Source: RGIG3009 sp045648765
GTDB lineage: Bacteria; Bacillota; Clostridia; Oscillospirales; Acutalibacteraceae
Length of the DNA stretch: 17,680 bases
Direction of reading: 5' to 3'
NCBI GenBank assembly: GCA_045648765.1
Contig: JAZROQ010000050.1
Coordinates: 1 to 17,680 of the forward strand
The notes under the pieces are model-generated. The model searched no databases. It was not told the DNA's origin and saw only the letters and a program-made list of their open reading frames with translations. Positions 6,894 to 14,082 of the stretch are shown here, piece after piece. Made by a program: the position numbers and the translations under genes. Every line of letters begins with the position of its first letter. Position 1 is the stretch's first letter.

Positions 6894-8442
6894 TCTTATC
6901 CCCTCCGTTCTCGCTTTCGTTTCCAACCGTTTTGGTCATAAGCAAACCGATTTCTTCTTTGGTGCTTGTCCGTGCATCGACAATGCCGGTAACACGACCC
7001 GAACCAATAACCAAAATGCGGTCGCACAGTTCCAACAATACGTCCAAATCTTCGCCAACAAAGATAACCGCCACGCCGTTTTCTTTTTGTTGGTTAAGAA
7101 GATTATAAATAGTGTAAGATGAATTAATATCCAATCCTCGTACCGGATATGCCGCCATCAAAACAGTGGGTGCCGAGGCAATTTCACGGCCGACCAACAC
7201 TTTTTGAACGTTACCACCGGATAAGCGACGTACCGGTGTGGTGGCGGCGGGGGTAACCACTTCCAGTTCTTTGATTAAATGTTCCGCCAAATCTTTGGGG
7301 GCTTTGCGCTCCAAAAATGCGGATTTTCCACGACGGTAGCTACGCAACATCATGTTGTCGATAATATCCATATTACCAACCAAGCCCATGCCCAATCGGT
7401 CTTCGGGAACGAAAGACAAACGAACACCGAGTTCGCGGATTTGCATGGGCGTTTTGTCGCGCAAATCGTCAACTGCGTTTGTTTTGGGGTTATGGTAATA
7501 AATGTCACCTTGTGTCAGATGTTGCAAACCTGCAATGGCTTCGAGCAATTCGCGTTGACCCGAACCGGCAATACCGGCAATACCCAAAATTTCACCCGAT
7601 TTGGCCACGAAAGAAACATCGTCCAACACGGTTGTTCCCTCGCGGTTGATACAACTGATGTGTTGTACCGATAAACGTTCTTGCACGTTTTTAGGTTCAC
7701 TGCGGTCGATATTAAGAGAAATCTTTTTACCGACCATCATTTCGGTAAGTTCTGATTCGTTTGTTTCGGCGGTATTGACTGTGCCGATATATTCGCCTTT
7801 GCGAAGCACCGAAACACGGTCGGAAATTTCCATTACTTCGTTTAATTTATGGGTGATGATGATAACTGCTTTCCCGTCTTCTCGCATCTTGCGTAAAATA
7901 GAGAAAAGTTTACGAATTTCAATTGGCGTCAACACGGCAGTCGGTTCATCCAAAATCAAGATATCTGCACCGCGATAAAGCACTTTAACAATCTCTACCG
8001 TTTGTTTTTCGGAAACCGACATGGTATAAATCTTTTTCTTGGGATCAAGATCAAATCCGTATTTTTCGCAAATTTCTGCCACGCGTTCTTCAGCTTTTTT
8101 GAGGTCATATTTGCCATTCTCATTCAGCCCTAAAATGATGTTCTCGGTTGCTGAAAAAACATCCACCAACTTAAAGTGTTGATGAATCATGCCGATTTTA
8201 TAGTCAAAAGCATCTTTGGGAGAAGCAATGGTGGCTTCTTCCCCATCAATGAAAATTTGACCTTCATCCGGAAAATAAATGCCCGAAATCATATTCATCA
8301 GCGTGGTTTTACCGCTTCCGTTTTCACCCAAAATGGATAAAATCTCGCCGCGGTTTGCTGTAAGACAAACATTTTTGTTTGCTACAACACTGCCAAATGT
8401 TTTGGTAATGTTTTTAAGTTCAATGGCCGCTTTGGTTGCCAT
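6886..8442 (-). CDS. nupO: Nucleoside ABC transporter, double ATPase subunit (NupO/YufO-like)
   Basis: This 518-residue protein has two tandem ABC domains, as in RbsA/NupO-type importers. Domain 1 has Walker A GENGSGKT (39-46), Walker B ILILDEPTA (near 160) and the switch histidine in ITHKLNE (near 198), but its signature reads SVSEKQT where relatives have SVGxQQ. Domain 2 is the degenerate half: a P-loop-like GIAGSGQRE (near 290) without the lysine, signature LSGGN (near 410), AAYPVRGLD in place of a Walker B with glutamate, and no switch histidine (IFVGEDLD). An asymmetric pair with one working ATP site is normal for this family. It powers the two permeases downstream, whose gene it overlaps by 8 bases. 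The start ATG at 8442 follows AGGAAAGGGG. Confidence 0.93.
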   Translation of the reverse strand: MATKAAIELKNITKTFGSVVANKNVCLTANRGEILSILGENGSGKTTLMNMISGIYFPDEGQIFIDGEEATIASPKDAFDYKIGMIHQHFKLVDVFSATENIILGLNENGKYDLKKAEERVAEICEKYGFDLDPKKKIYTMSVSEKQTVEIVKVLYRGADILILDEPTAVLTPIEIRKLFSILRKMREDGKAVIIITHKLNEVMEISDRVSVLRKGEYIGTVNTAETNESELTEMMVGKKISLNIDRSEPKNVQERLSVQHISCINREGTTVLDDVSFVAKSGEILGIAGIAGSGQRELLEAIAGLQHLTQGDIYYHNPKTNAVDDLRDKTPMQIRELGVRLSFVPEDRLGMGLVGNMDIIDNMMLRSYRRGKSAFLERKAPKDLAEHLIKELEVVTPAATTPVRRLSGGNVQKVLVGREIASAPTVLMAAYPVRGLDINSSYTIYNLLNQQKENGVAVIFVGEDLDVLLELCDRILVIGSGRVTGIVDARTSTKEEIGLLMTKTVGNESENGGDKNA

Positions 8443-8474
8443 AGTATGACCCCTTTCCTCATAATTCTCAAAAC

Positions 8475-8495
8475 CAAGCCGTATTCCGCGGCTTG
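8475..8495 (-). terminator. Small hairpin in the leader of the ATPase gene, possible attenuator
   Basis: Stem CAAGCCG/CGGCTTG (8475-8481 and 8489-8495) with a 7-base loop, followed on the minus strand by GTTTTGAG. An outer 7-bp pairing (8460-8466 with 8504-8510) could extend it. It lies 33 bases before the ATPase start codon. Confidence 0.35.
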
Positions 8496-8527
8496 CTGTT
8501 CAAAATTATGCTTTTTTCTTTTAAGCA

Positions 8528-8562
8528 GAGAAGGCGGGGCAGATTGGTGCCCCGCCTTTTCT
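8528..8562 (-). terminator. Stable intercistronic hairpin after the lipoprotein gene
   Basis: A 10-bp GC-rich stem (8531-8540 and 8549-8558), extendable to about 13 bp, with an 8-base loop. It stands 13 bases after the lipoprotein stop. No clean T-tract follows on the minus strand, so it looks more like a partial terminator or an mRNA 3'-end stabiliser than a full stop. It would favour the binding protein over the ATPase and permeases. Confidence 0.5.
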
Positions 8563-8575
8563 TGAAAACGGATAA

Positions 8576-9766
8576 TTAGCCGTAGTTACGGTCCAAAAGG
8601 GTGATGCCATCGATTTCGAGATCGAAATACGGGCCGGAACGGAATTTGGATTCGTAGAAAACACCATTTTCGATAACTTCGGTATCTTTGGCGTAGTCTT
8701 TATCGAAGTCCACGTCGGCTTTGTAGGAAGTCAAAGTTTCACCTTTAACAGTGAAGTTTCTGGTGTCGAACACGTTGATAGCGCCCGATTTCAGATCTTT
8801 TTTGACGAGTTCCAATTTGTCAGCGGTGCCGGCAGCTACGTTTTTGCCGAGTTCGGTCAACATAACAGCGCCGTTTTCCAAAGTGCCAACCCAGTCAACT
8901 GCGATTTCTTTGCCTTCTTTAACTTGGGTGATCATGTACTCAAAGTACGGAGCCCAGTTAATGCGGGAAGAAATGAGGAAGGTTTCGGGGCAAGCAGCAG
9001 CGGTCGAACCGTTGTAAGAAACGTTCGGAATACCTTTGTTTTCGCAAGCAGTCGGAGCGCCCATGGAGTCAGCGTGTTGGCTGATCAAAACGCAACCGCC
9101 GTCGATCAAGGCCAAAGCTGCTTGTTTTTCTTTTTCTTCATCGTACCAGCTACCGGTGAATTTAACATCCATTTTTACCGAGGGGCAAACGGATTTAGCA
9201 CCCAGGTAGAAGGAAGTGTAACCGGACATAACTTCAGCAAAAGTGAAAGCACCGACATAGCCCATTTTGGCTTGTTCTTTGGTGATTTTGCCAGCTTCGA
9301 TCATTTCGTTAAGTTTCAAACCGGCAACCACACCTGCCATATAGCGGCCTTCGTAGATGGAAGCAAAAGCGTTGTGGAAGTTTTTGAGGCCGGCAGTGTG
9401 AGCTTGCGTACCGGTGGCGTGGCAGAATTCCACATCCGGATATTCTTGAGCAGCTTTCATCAAGAAAGATTCATGACCAAAGCTATCAGCGAAGATGATA
9501 TCGCATTCTTCAACTTCGATCAATTCTTTAGCTGCATCGTAGCAAGCATTGGATTCGGGGATTTGCGTTTTTTGAACCATAGTCACGCCCATTTTTTCGC
9601 AGGCGGCTTTGGCTGCATCGATGAAGTTTTTGTCGTAAGTGGATTGTTCATCGTGCAAGAAGATGAAACCAACTTTCATTTTTTCGTCGGCCGGTTTCTT
9701 TGCGCCGCAAGCAGCCATACCAAGAATCATGACGACTGCCAACAGCAAAGCCAGTACTTTTTTCAT
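8576..9766 (-). CDS. nupN: BMP-family nucleoside-binding lipoprotein (PnrA/NupN-like)
   Basis: A 396-residue substrate-binding lipoprotein. Residues 1-20 are a lipoprotein signal peptide with a KK n-region and a lipobox ending MAAC, so C20 would be lipidated and the protein anchored outside the membrane. The mature part starts with the BMP-type opening MKVGFIFLHDEQSTYDKNF and contains the DIIFADSFGHE segment of the PnrA fold. The start is ATG at 9766, preceded by GGAGGGA at 7 bases; an in-frame TTG at 9781 overlaps that site and is rejected. Relatives bind purine nucleosides (PnrA, NupN, BmpA). Ligand identity here is inferred from the xpt gene and guanine riboswitch upstream. It delivers substrate to the permeases encoded downstream. 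Confidence 0.93.
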   Translation of the reverse strand: MKKVLALLLAVVMILGMAACGAKKPADEKMKVGFIFLHDEQSTYDKNFIDAAKAACEKMGVTMVQKTQIPESNACYDAAKELIEVEECDIIFADSFGHESFLMKAAQEYPDVEFCHATGTQAHTAGLKNFHNAFASIYEGRYMAGVVAGLKLNEMIEAGKITKEQAKMGYVGAFTFAEVMSGYTSFYLGAKSVCPSVKMDVKFTGSWYDEEKEKQAALALIDGGCVLISQHADSMGAPTACENKGIPNVSYNGSTAAACPETFLISSRINWAPYFEYMITQVKEGKEIAVDWVGTLENGAVMLTELGKNVAAGTADKLELVKKDLKSGAINVFDTRNFTVKGETLTSYKADVDFDKDYAKDTEVIENGVFYESKFRSGPYFDLEIDGITLLDRNYG

Positions 9767-9794
9767 TCTGAGTCCCTCCAAAAATTTTTATTAC

Positions 9795-9815
9795 AACTGC
9801 AAGTATCACGCAGTT
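9795..9815 (-). other. Small hairpin between xpt and the lipoprotein gene
   Basis: A 6-bp stem AACTGC/GCAGTT with a 9-base loop within the 57-base gap. The T-run on the minus strand is more than ten bases further on, so termination is unlikely. It may be an RNA processing or translation element; evidence is weak. Confidence 0.25.
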
Positions 9816-9823
9816 TTGTAACC

Positions 9824-10396
9824 TTAAATAAACTCAACGCCTTTTTCGGAATCCATGGAAGCGATGCGCGCCAAAGATTCCACGCGAATACCGCGTTTTC
9901 TGAGAGTGTCCCCTCCGCCTTGATAGGCTTTTTCAATGACAATGCCGGCGCCAACCACCGTGCCACCTGCCGATTGCACCAAATCGACCAAACCGTTCAG
10001 TGCGCAACCGTTTGCCAAAAAGTCATCGACGATCAAGACGCGATCTTCTGCATTTAAATATTGTTTGGAAACCAAAACAGTGTTAACGTTGCCGTGTGTA
10101 TACGAAGGTACTTCGGCGGTATAAACATCGTTTGCGATGTTGCTGGTTTTGGATTTTTTGGCAAACACAACCGGTGCATCAAAATATTTTGCTGTCATGC
10201 AGGCAATGGCAATGCCGGATGCTTCGTTCGTCAGAATTTTATTAACGCCGCAATCTTTGTACAAGCGAGCAAATTCTTTGCCAATCTCGTCAAGAAGCGA
10301 AACATCAATTTGATGGTTCAAAAAAGAATCGACTTTCAAAATGTCTGCCGACAAACATTTGCCATCTTTGATAATGCGTTCTTTCAGTTGTTGCAC
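9824..10396 (-). CDS. xpt: Xanthine phosphoribosyltransferase
   Basis: A 190-residue type I phosphoribosyltransferase that converts xanthine plus PRPP to XMP in purine salvage. The PRPP-binding loop VLIVDDFLANG lies at residues 120-130, and the N-terminus reads DILKVDSFLNHQID (18-31), typical of Xpt rather than of adenine or hypoxanthine enzymes. The start is GTG at 10396 with GGGGGGAG about 5 bases upstream. The open frame extends to 10459, but that part would translate the riboswitch terminator and is rejected. The length matches the family. It is the first gene of the unit controlled by the guanine riboswitch, and the nucleoside transporter genes follow after 57 bases with no clear terminator, so salvage and uptake are probably co-regulated. 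Confidence 0.95.
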   Translation of the reverse strand: MQQLKERIIKDGKCLSADILKVDSFLNHQIDVSLLDEIGKEFARLYKDCGVNKILTNEASGIAIACMTAKYFDAPVVFAKKSKTSNIANDVYTAEVPSYTHGNVNTVLVSKQYLNAEDRVLIVDDFLANGCALNGLVDLVQSAGGTVVGAGIVIEKAYQGGGDTLRKRGIRVESLARIASMDSEKGVEFI

Positions 10397-10415
10397 TGTT
10401 CTCCCCCCGAAAAAA

Positions 10416-10446
10416 CAAAAAAAGCAAGGATGTGAAATTCCTGCTT
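10416..10446 (-). terminator. Riboswitch-controlled terminator before xpt
   Basis: On the minus strand, AAGCAGGA (10439-10446) pairs with TCC(T)TGCTT (10422-10430) around an 8-base loop, with one bulged T, followed by seven T. The bases GCCGA just before the left arm are complementary to TCGGC in the 3' strand of aptamer helix P1. An antiterminator that excludes the ligand-bound form is therefore possible: guanine bound, transcription stops. Confidence 0.75.
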
Positions 10447-10470
10447 CGGCAAATGTCATAATGAATAACC

Positions 10471-10541
10471 GCCGATAGTCCGACTTGTTTACGGCAGTCG
10501 GGTAGAAACTTCAAAACCGTACTATTTTGATATATATCGAC
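10471..10541 (-). promoter_or_regulatory. Guanine-class purine riboswitch aptamer
   Basis: Read on the minus strand. P1 is GTCGATA (10535-10541) with TATCGGC (10471-10477), seven pairs including one G-T. J2/3 is the invariant GTTTCTACC. Helix P3 (CGACTG with CAAGTCG, one bulged A) carries loop CCGTAAA, and J3/1 is GACTAT, whose C at the position equivalent to C74 marks guanine rather than adenine recognition. P2 is CAAAA/TTTTG with an 8-base loop ending GG, which can pair with CC of loop 3. J1/2 and loop 2 deviate from the usual AATC and GATATGG. It lies between a promoter and a terminator directly upstream of xpt, the classical location. Confidence 0.9.
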
Positions 10542-10564
10542 AAATAAAACCTTTTTACACGTAT

Positions 10565-10593
10565 ATCATACTCTTTTTATTATCAAGAGTCAA
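10565..10593 (-). promoter_or_regulatory. Sigma-A promoter of the xpt-nup operon
   Basis: TTGACT (10588-10593), a 17-base spacer and TATGAT (10565-10570) on the minus strand. The start of transcription near 10558 lies about 17 bases before the riboswitch P1 helix. Confidence 0.8.
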
Positions 10594-10630
10594 GAGCCAA
10601 ATCGAAAAAACACGGCAAGTTTTTACACAA

Positions 10631-10669
10631 AAAAACGAGTCTGTCGGCAGTGCTGACAGACTCGTTTTT
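10631..10669 (-). terminator. Terminator of glyS
   Basis: A 10-bp stem (10636-10645 and 10655-10664) flanked by A5 and T5 that extend it. On the minus strand T's follow directly. It stands 3 bases after the glyS stop codon and upstream of the xpt promoter, so it insulates the two units. Confidence 0.85.
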
Positions 10670-10672
10670 GCT

Positions 10673-12052
10673 TTAAAATTTGATTTTTTCTTCCAAGTAT
10701 GCTTTTAAGTCGGCAATTGCCACACGTTCTTGCGCCATGGTATCGCGGTCGCGAACGGTTACGCAGCCGTCGGTTTCGGAATCGAAGTCGTAGGTGATGC
10801 AAAACGGCGTACCGATTTCGTCTTCGCGACGGTACCGTTTGCCGATAGAACCGGCATCATCAAAATCGACCATAAAGTCTTTTGCCAACGCTTCGTGAAC
10901 TTTCAAAGCGGCGTCACTGAGTTTTTTGGAAAGGGGCAACACGGCGGCTTTGAAAGGAGCCAACGCAGGATGCAAACGAAGCACAACGCGCATATCGTTC
11001 TTTTCAACATCGACAACTTCTTCGTCGTAAGCATCGCAGAGAAACGCCAACACCACACGGTCAGCACCAAGCGAGGGTTCCACGACGTACGGAATATAGT
11101 GCTCGTTGGTTTCTTGATCAAAATATTCCAAACGTTGACCGGAATGATTGCTATGTTGCGTCAAGTCAAAGTCGGTACGGTCTGCAACACCCCACAGTTC
11201 GCCCCATCCAAAGGGGAACAAAAATTCAAAGTCGGTGGTTGCTTTGGAATAGTGAGAAAGTTCTTTGGGATCGTGGTCACGCAGTTTGATGTTTTCCGGG
11301 CGCATACCGAGCGACAACAACCATTGATGGCAATAATCTTTCCAATAATGGAACCATTCCAGATCCGTGCCGGGTTTGCAGAAGAATTCAAGTTCCATTT
11401 GTTCGAACTCGCGGGTGCGGAAAGTAAAGTTGCCGGGAGTGATCTCGTTACGGAAACTTTTACCGATTTGAGCCACACCAAAAGGCAACTTTTTGCGAGC
11501 CGAACGTTGGATATTGCTGAAATTCACAAAAATACCTTGGGCAGTTTCAGGACGCATATACAGCTCGCTTTTAGCGTCTTCCGTAACGCCTTGGAATGTT
11601 TTGAACATCAAGTTAAACGTACGAATATCCGTAAAGTTTTGTTCGCCGCATTCGGGACAAACAATATGGTTATCGGCAATGTATTTTGCCATTTCTTCAA
11701 ACGACCAACCGGCGGGGTTAACACCTGCATCTTCAATCAGTTTGTCAGCGCGATGACGCGTTTTACAGCTTTTGCAATCCATAAGCGGGTCGGAAAAGTT
11801 GCCAACGTGACCGGAAGCCACCCACACTTGCGGATTCATCAAGATGGCGCTGTCCAAGCCAACGTTATACGGACTTTCTTGAACAAACTTTTTCCACCAT
11901 GCTTTTTTAACGTTGTTTTTGAGTTCCACACCCAAAGGGCCGTAGTCCCAAGCATTGGCAAGACCACCGTATATATCGGAACCCGGATATACAAAGCCGC
12001 GACCTTTGCAAAGCGCAACCACTTTATCCATTGTTTTTTCCGTGTTTTTCAT
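10673..12052 (-). CDS. glyS: Glycyl-tRNA synthetase, homodimeric type
   Basis: A 459-residue class II aminoacyl-tRNA synthetase of the alpha2 type (also called GlyQS) that charges tRNA-Gly. The N-terminus reads KVVALCKGRGFVYPGSDIYG, followed by WDYGPLG. Two CxxC pairs (C93/C96 and C132/C135) in the insertion could hold zinc. Motif 2 is at FRNEITP...FRTREFEQMELEFF, and motif 3 is EPSLGADR. The C-terminal anticodon-binding domain starts near LHPALAPFKAAVLPL. The length fits the family, and the ATG at 12052 follows GGAGGA with a suitable gap. It has its own promoter and terminator. The leader is only about 35 bases and has no T-box, which many Firmicutes place before aminoacyl-tRNA synthetase genes. 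Confidence 0.97.
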   Translation of the reverse strand: MKNTEKTMDKVVALCKGRGFVYPGSDIYGGLANAWDYGPLGVELKNNVKKAWWKKFVQESPYNVGLDSAILMNPQVWVASGHVGNFSDPLMDCKSCKTRHRADKLIEDAGVNPAGWSFEEMAKYIADNHIVCPECGEQNFTDIRTFNLMFKTFQGVTEDAKSELYMRPETAQGIFVNFSNIQRSARKKLPFGVAQIGKSFRNEITPGNFTFRTREFEQMELEFFCKPGTDLEWFHYWKDYCHQWLLSLGMRPENIKLRDHDPKELSHYSKATTDFEFLFPFGWGELWGVADRTDFDLTQHSNHSGQRLEYFDQETNEHYIPYVVEPSLGADRVVLAFLCDAYDEEVVDVEKNDMRVVLRLHPALAPFKAAVLPLSKKLSDAALKVHEALAKDFMVDFDDAGSIGKRYRREDEIGTPFCITYDFDSETDGCVTVRDRDTMAQERVAIADLKAYLEEKIKF

Positions 12053-12092
12053 TCTCTATTCCTCCGAAAGTATAAAATAAACTTATTTTTAT

Positions 12093-12121
12093 ATAGTAAT
12101 CCCATCAAGCAAAAAAGTCAA
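12093..12121 (-). promoter_or_regulatory. Sigma-A promoter of glyS
   Basis: TTGACT (12116-12121), a 17-base spacer and TACTAT (12093-12098) on the minus strand, with the predicted start near 12086. Confidence 0.7.
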
Positions 12122-12155
12122 CCTTTTATACCACAAAAAATTTTTATGTCGAAAG

Positions 12156-12186
12156 TATAGCATTTCTTGTAGGAGTGTGCTATAAT
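12156..12186 (+). promoter_or_regulatory. Promoter of the transketolase genes with an overlapping inverted repeat
   Basis: TATAAT at 12181-12186 is preceded by TGC (extended -10). The -35 position at 12158-12163 is weak (TAGCAT). A perfect 7-bp inverted repeat, TATAGCA (12156-12162) and TGCTATA (12178-12184), covers both promoter elements with 15 bases between the arms. It could be an operator, but no regulator is known. Confidence 0.5.
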
Positions 12187-12223
12187 TCAACTGATTATGC
12201 GACTTACAAGGGAGGATTACCGG

Positions 12224-13069
12224 ATGGATATGTCGAAAAAGAAGTTTTTAGAGCAAACCGCGCTGCGCATTCGCAAGGCTGTAATTGAAGGAACCTATCA
12301 CGCCAAAAGCGGACACCCCGGTGGCTCGTTATCCATTGCCGATGTATTGGCATATTTGTATTTTGAAGAAATGAACGTTGACGCTGCTACCCCTAACAAT
12401 CCGGACCGCGATCGTTTTGTGCTTTCCAAAGGGCACTGTGCGCCGGCTTTGTATGGTGCTTTGGCACTTAAAGGGTTTTTCCCCGAAAGTGAAATTCAAT
12501 CGTTACGTCATATCGGCGCTATGTTGCAAGGGCATCCCTGCATGACAAGCACTCCCGGCGTGGATATGTCTACCGGTTCTTTGGGTCAAGGTATCTCGGC
12601 TGCTGTTGGTATGGCATTGGCTGCCAAGATTGACAAAAAAGAGTATCGTACATATGCTATTTTGGGCGACGGCGAAATTGAAGAAGGTCAAGTGTGGGAA
12701 GCCGCTATGTTTGCCGCACACAAAAAATTGGATAACTTGTGCATTGTGGTGGACAACAACAATTTACAAATTGACGGCACGGTAGAAGAAGTTAACTCCC
12801 CCTACCCTATCCCCGAAAAATTTGCAGCATTCGGTTGGAATGTTATTGTGATCGACGCCCACGATTTTGATCAAATCGAAGCAGCATTTGCCGCCGCACG
12901 CGCTTGTGCCGATAAACCGACGGCTATTATCCAAAAATCCATCAAAGGAAAAGGCGTTTCCTTTATGGAAAATCAAGTTGGTTGGCACGGCAGTGCTCCC
13001 AACGCCGAGCAATACGAACAAGCTATGAACGAACTTGACGGTGCGCTTTGTGCATTGAAGGAGGAATAA
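12224..13069 (+). CDS. Transketolase, N-terminal (TPP-binding) subunit
   Basis: A 281-residue protein corresponding to the first third of full-length transketolase, which transfers two-carbon ketol units in the non-oxidative pentose phosphate pathway. It carries SGHPGGSLS (29-37) and the thiamine-diphosphate/Mg motif from GDGEIEEGQ (148-156) to VDNNNLQ. The start at 12224 is preceded by GGAGG (12211-12215) with an 8-base gap. The upstream in-frame ATG at 12197 would include this site and is rejected. The partner subunit gene begins two bases after the stop. Split transketolases of this kind are common in Clostridia and archaea. The two polypeptides must associate to build the active site at their interface. 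Confidence 0.94.
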   Translation: MDMSKKKFLEQTALRIRKAVIEGTYHAKSGHPGGSLSIADVLAYLYFEEMNVDAATPNNPDRDRFVLSKGHCAPALYGALALKGFFPESEIQSLRHIGAMLQGHPCMTSTPGVDMSTGSLGQGISAAVGMALAAKIDKKEYRTYAILGDGEIEEGQVWEAAMFAAHKKLDNLCIVVDNNNLQIDGTVEEVNSPYPIPEKFAAFGWNVIVIDAHDFDQIEAAFAAARACADKPTAIIQKSIKGKGVSFMENQVGWHGSAPNAEQYEQAMNELDGALCALKEE

Positions 13070-13071
13070 TC

Positions 13072-14025
13072 GTGTCGGAAATTATTAAAAAAGCTACACG
13101 CGATGCCTATGGCTCCGCTTTGGTAGAGTTGGCACAAACTCAACCCAATTTGATTGTTTTGGATTCCGATTTGGCTGCCGCCACAAAAACAGGCGCTTTT
13201 AAAAAAGCTTGTCCGGAACGTTTTTTTGATTGTGGTATTGCCGAGGGCAATATGATGAGCATTGCTGCAGGCTTAGCATCGACGGGCAAAGTAGTGTTTG
13301 CTTCTTCCTTTGCCATGTTTGCTGCCGGTCGTGCTTTTGAGCAGGTGCGCAATTCCATTGGGTATACTCATCTCAACGTAAAAATCGGTGCTACTCACGG
13401 CGGTATTTCCGTGGGTGAAGACGGCGCCACGCACCAATGTTGCGAAGACATCGCGCTTATGCGTTCTATCCCCGGTATGGTGGTTTTGAATCCTGCCGAC
13501 GCCGTGGAAGCACGTCTTGCCGTTATGGCCGCCGCTGCTTGGGAAGGCCCGGTATATCTTCGCTTTGGTCGATTGGCTGTTCCGATTATTTTTGACGACA
13601 ATTATCAGTTTGAAATCGGCAAAAGCGTTCGTTTGACCGAAGGCAATGACGTGACCATCATCGCAACAGGCTTGATGGTTAACGAAGCACTGATTGCCGC
13701 CGAAACATTGAAAAACGAAGGCATTTCGGCGCGTGTTATCAACATGGCCACCATCAAACCGCTCGACCGTCAAGCCGTTATTGATGCCGCTGTGGAAACC
13801 GGCGCAATTGTCACCGCCGAAGAACATTCTATTTTGGGTGGTCTGGGCAGTGCTGTTTCCGAAGTGGTTTGCGAAGAAAAACCGGTGCCGGTTTTACGCG
13901 TTGGTGTGGAAGATACTTTTGGCAAATCCGGCCCTGCCGCGGAGCTCTTGAAACTCTTTGGTTTGTCGGCGGAAAACATTGTCCAAAAAGCCAAGGCCGC
14001 CATTGCTAAAAAAGGCAGTATGTAA
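13072..14025 (+). CDS. Transketolase, C-terminal subunit
   Basis: A 317-residue protein equivalent to the pyrimidine-binding and C-terminal domains of transketolase. CGIAEGNM carries the expected catalytic glutamate (E58) that activates thiamine diphosphate, and the substrate-channel segment ATHGGISVGEDGATHQ follows. The C-terminal third (from about residue 190, VRLTEGNDVTIIATG) is the transketolase C domain. The start is GTG at 13072 with AAGGAGGA (13058-13065) in the tail of the upstream gene. The gap is two bases, so the two genes are one operon. The fold resembles the 1-deoxyxylulose-5-phosphate synthase C-half, but the split arrangement and motifs favour transketolase. Confidence 0.94.
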   Translation: MSEIIKKATRDAYGSALVELAQTQPNLIVLDSDLAAATKTGAFKKACPERFFDCGIAEGNMMSIAAGLASTGKVVFASSFAMFAAGRAFEQVRNSIGYTHLNVKIGATHGGISVGEDGATHQCCEDIALMRSIPGMVVLNPADAVEARLAVMAAAAWEGPVYLRFGRLAVPIIFDDNYQFEIGKSVRLTEGNDVTIIATGLMVNEALIAAETLKNEGISARVINMATIKPLDRQAVIDAAVETGAIVTAEEHSILGGLGSAVSEVVCEEKPVPVLRVGVEDTFGKSGPAAELLKLFGLSAENIVQKAKAAIAKKGSM

Positions 14026-14082
14026 AATCGCTTTGCGGAGATACTAATTTTGAACTTGTTACACAACAAGGAGATGGATAAC

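Noticed and set aside
8924..10057. Plus-strand frame of 377 codons
   Set aside because: Antisense to the lipoprotein and xpt genes, rich in Phe/His with no ribosome site or known domain; the minus-strand genes explain the region.
10397..10459. N-terminal extension of xpt in the same open frame
   Set aside because: It would translate the riboswitch terminator; the GTG at 10396 has a strong ribosome site and gives the usual Xpt length.
10730..12160. Plus-strand frame of 476 codons
   Set aside because: Antisense shadow of glycyl-tRNA synthetase, which has clear motifs, a ribosome site, promoter and terminator.
12053..12223. Possible T-box leader before glyS
   Set aside because: The promoter leaves a leader of only about 35 bases, with no T-box sequence or specifier stem.
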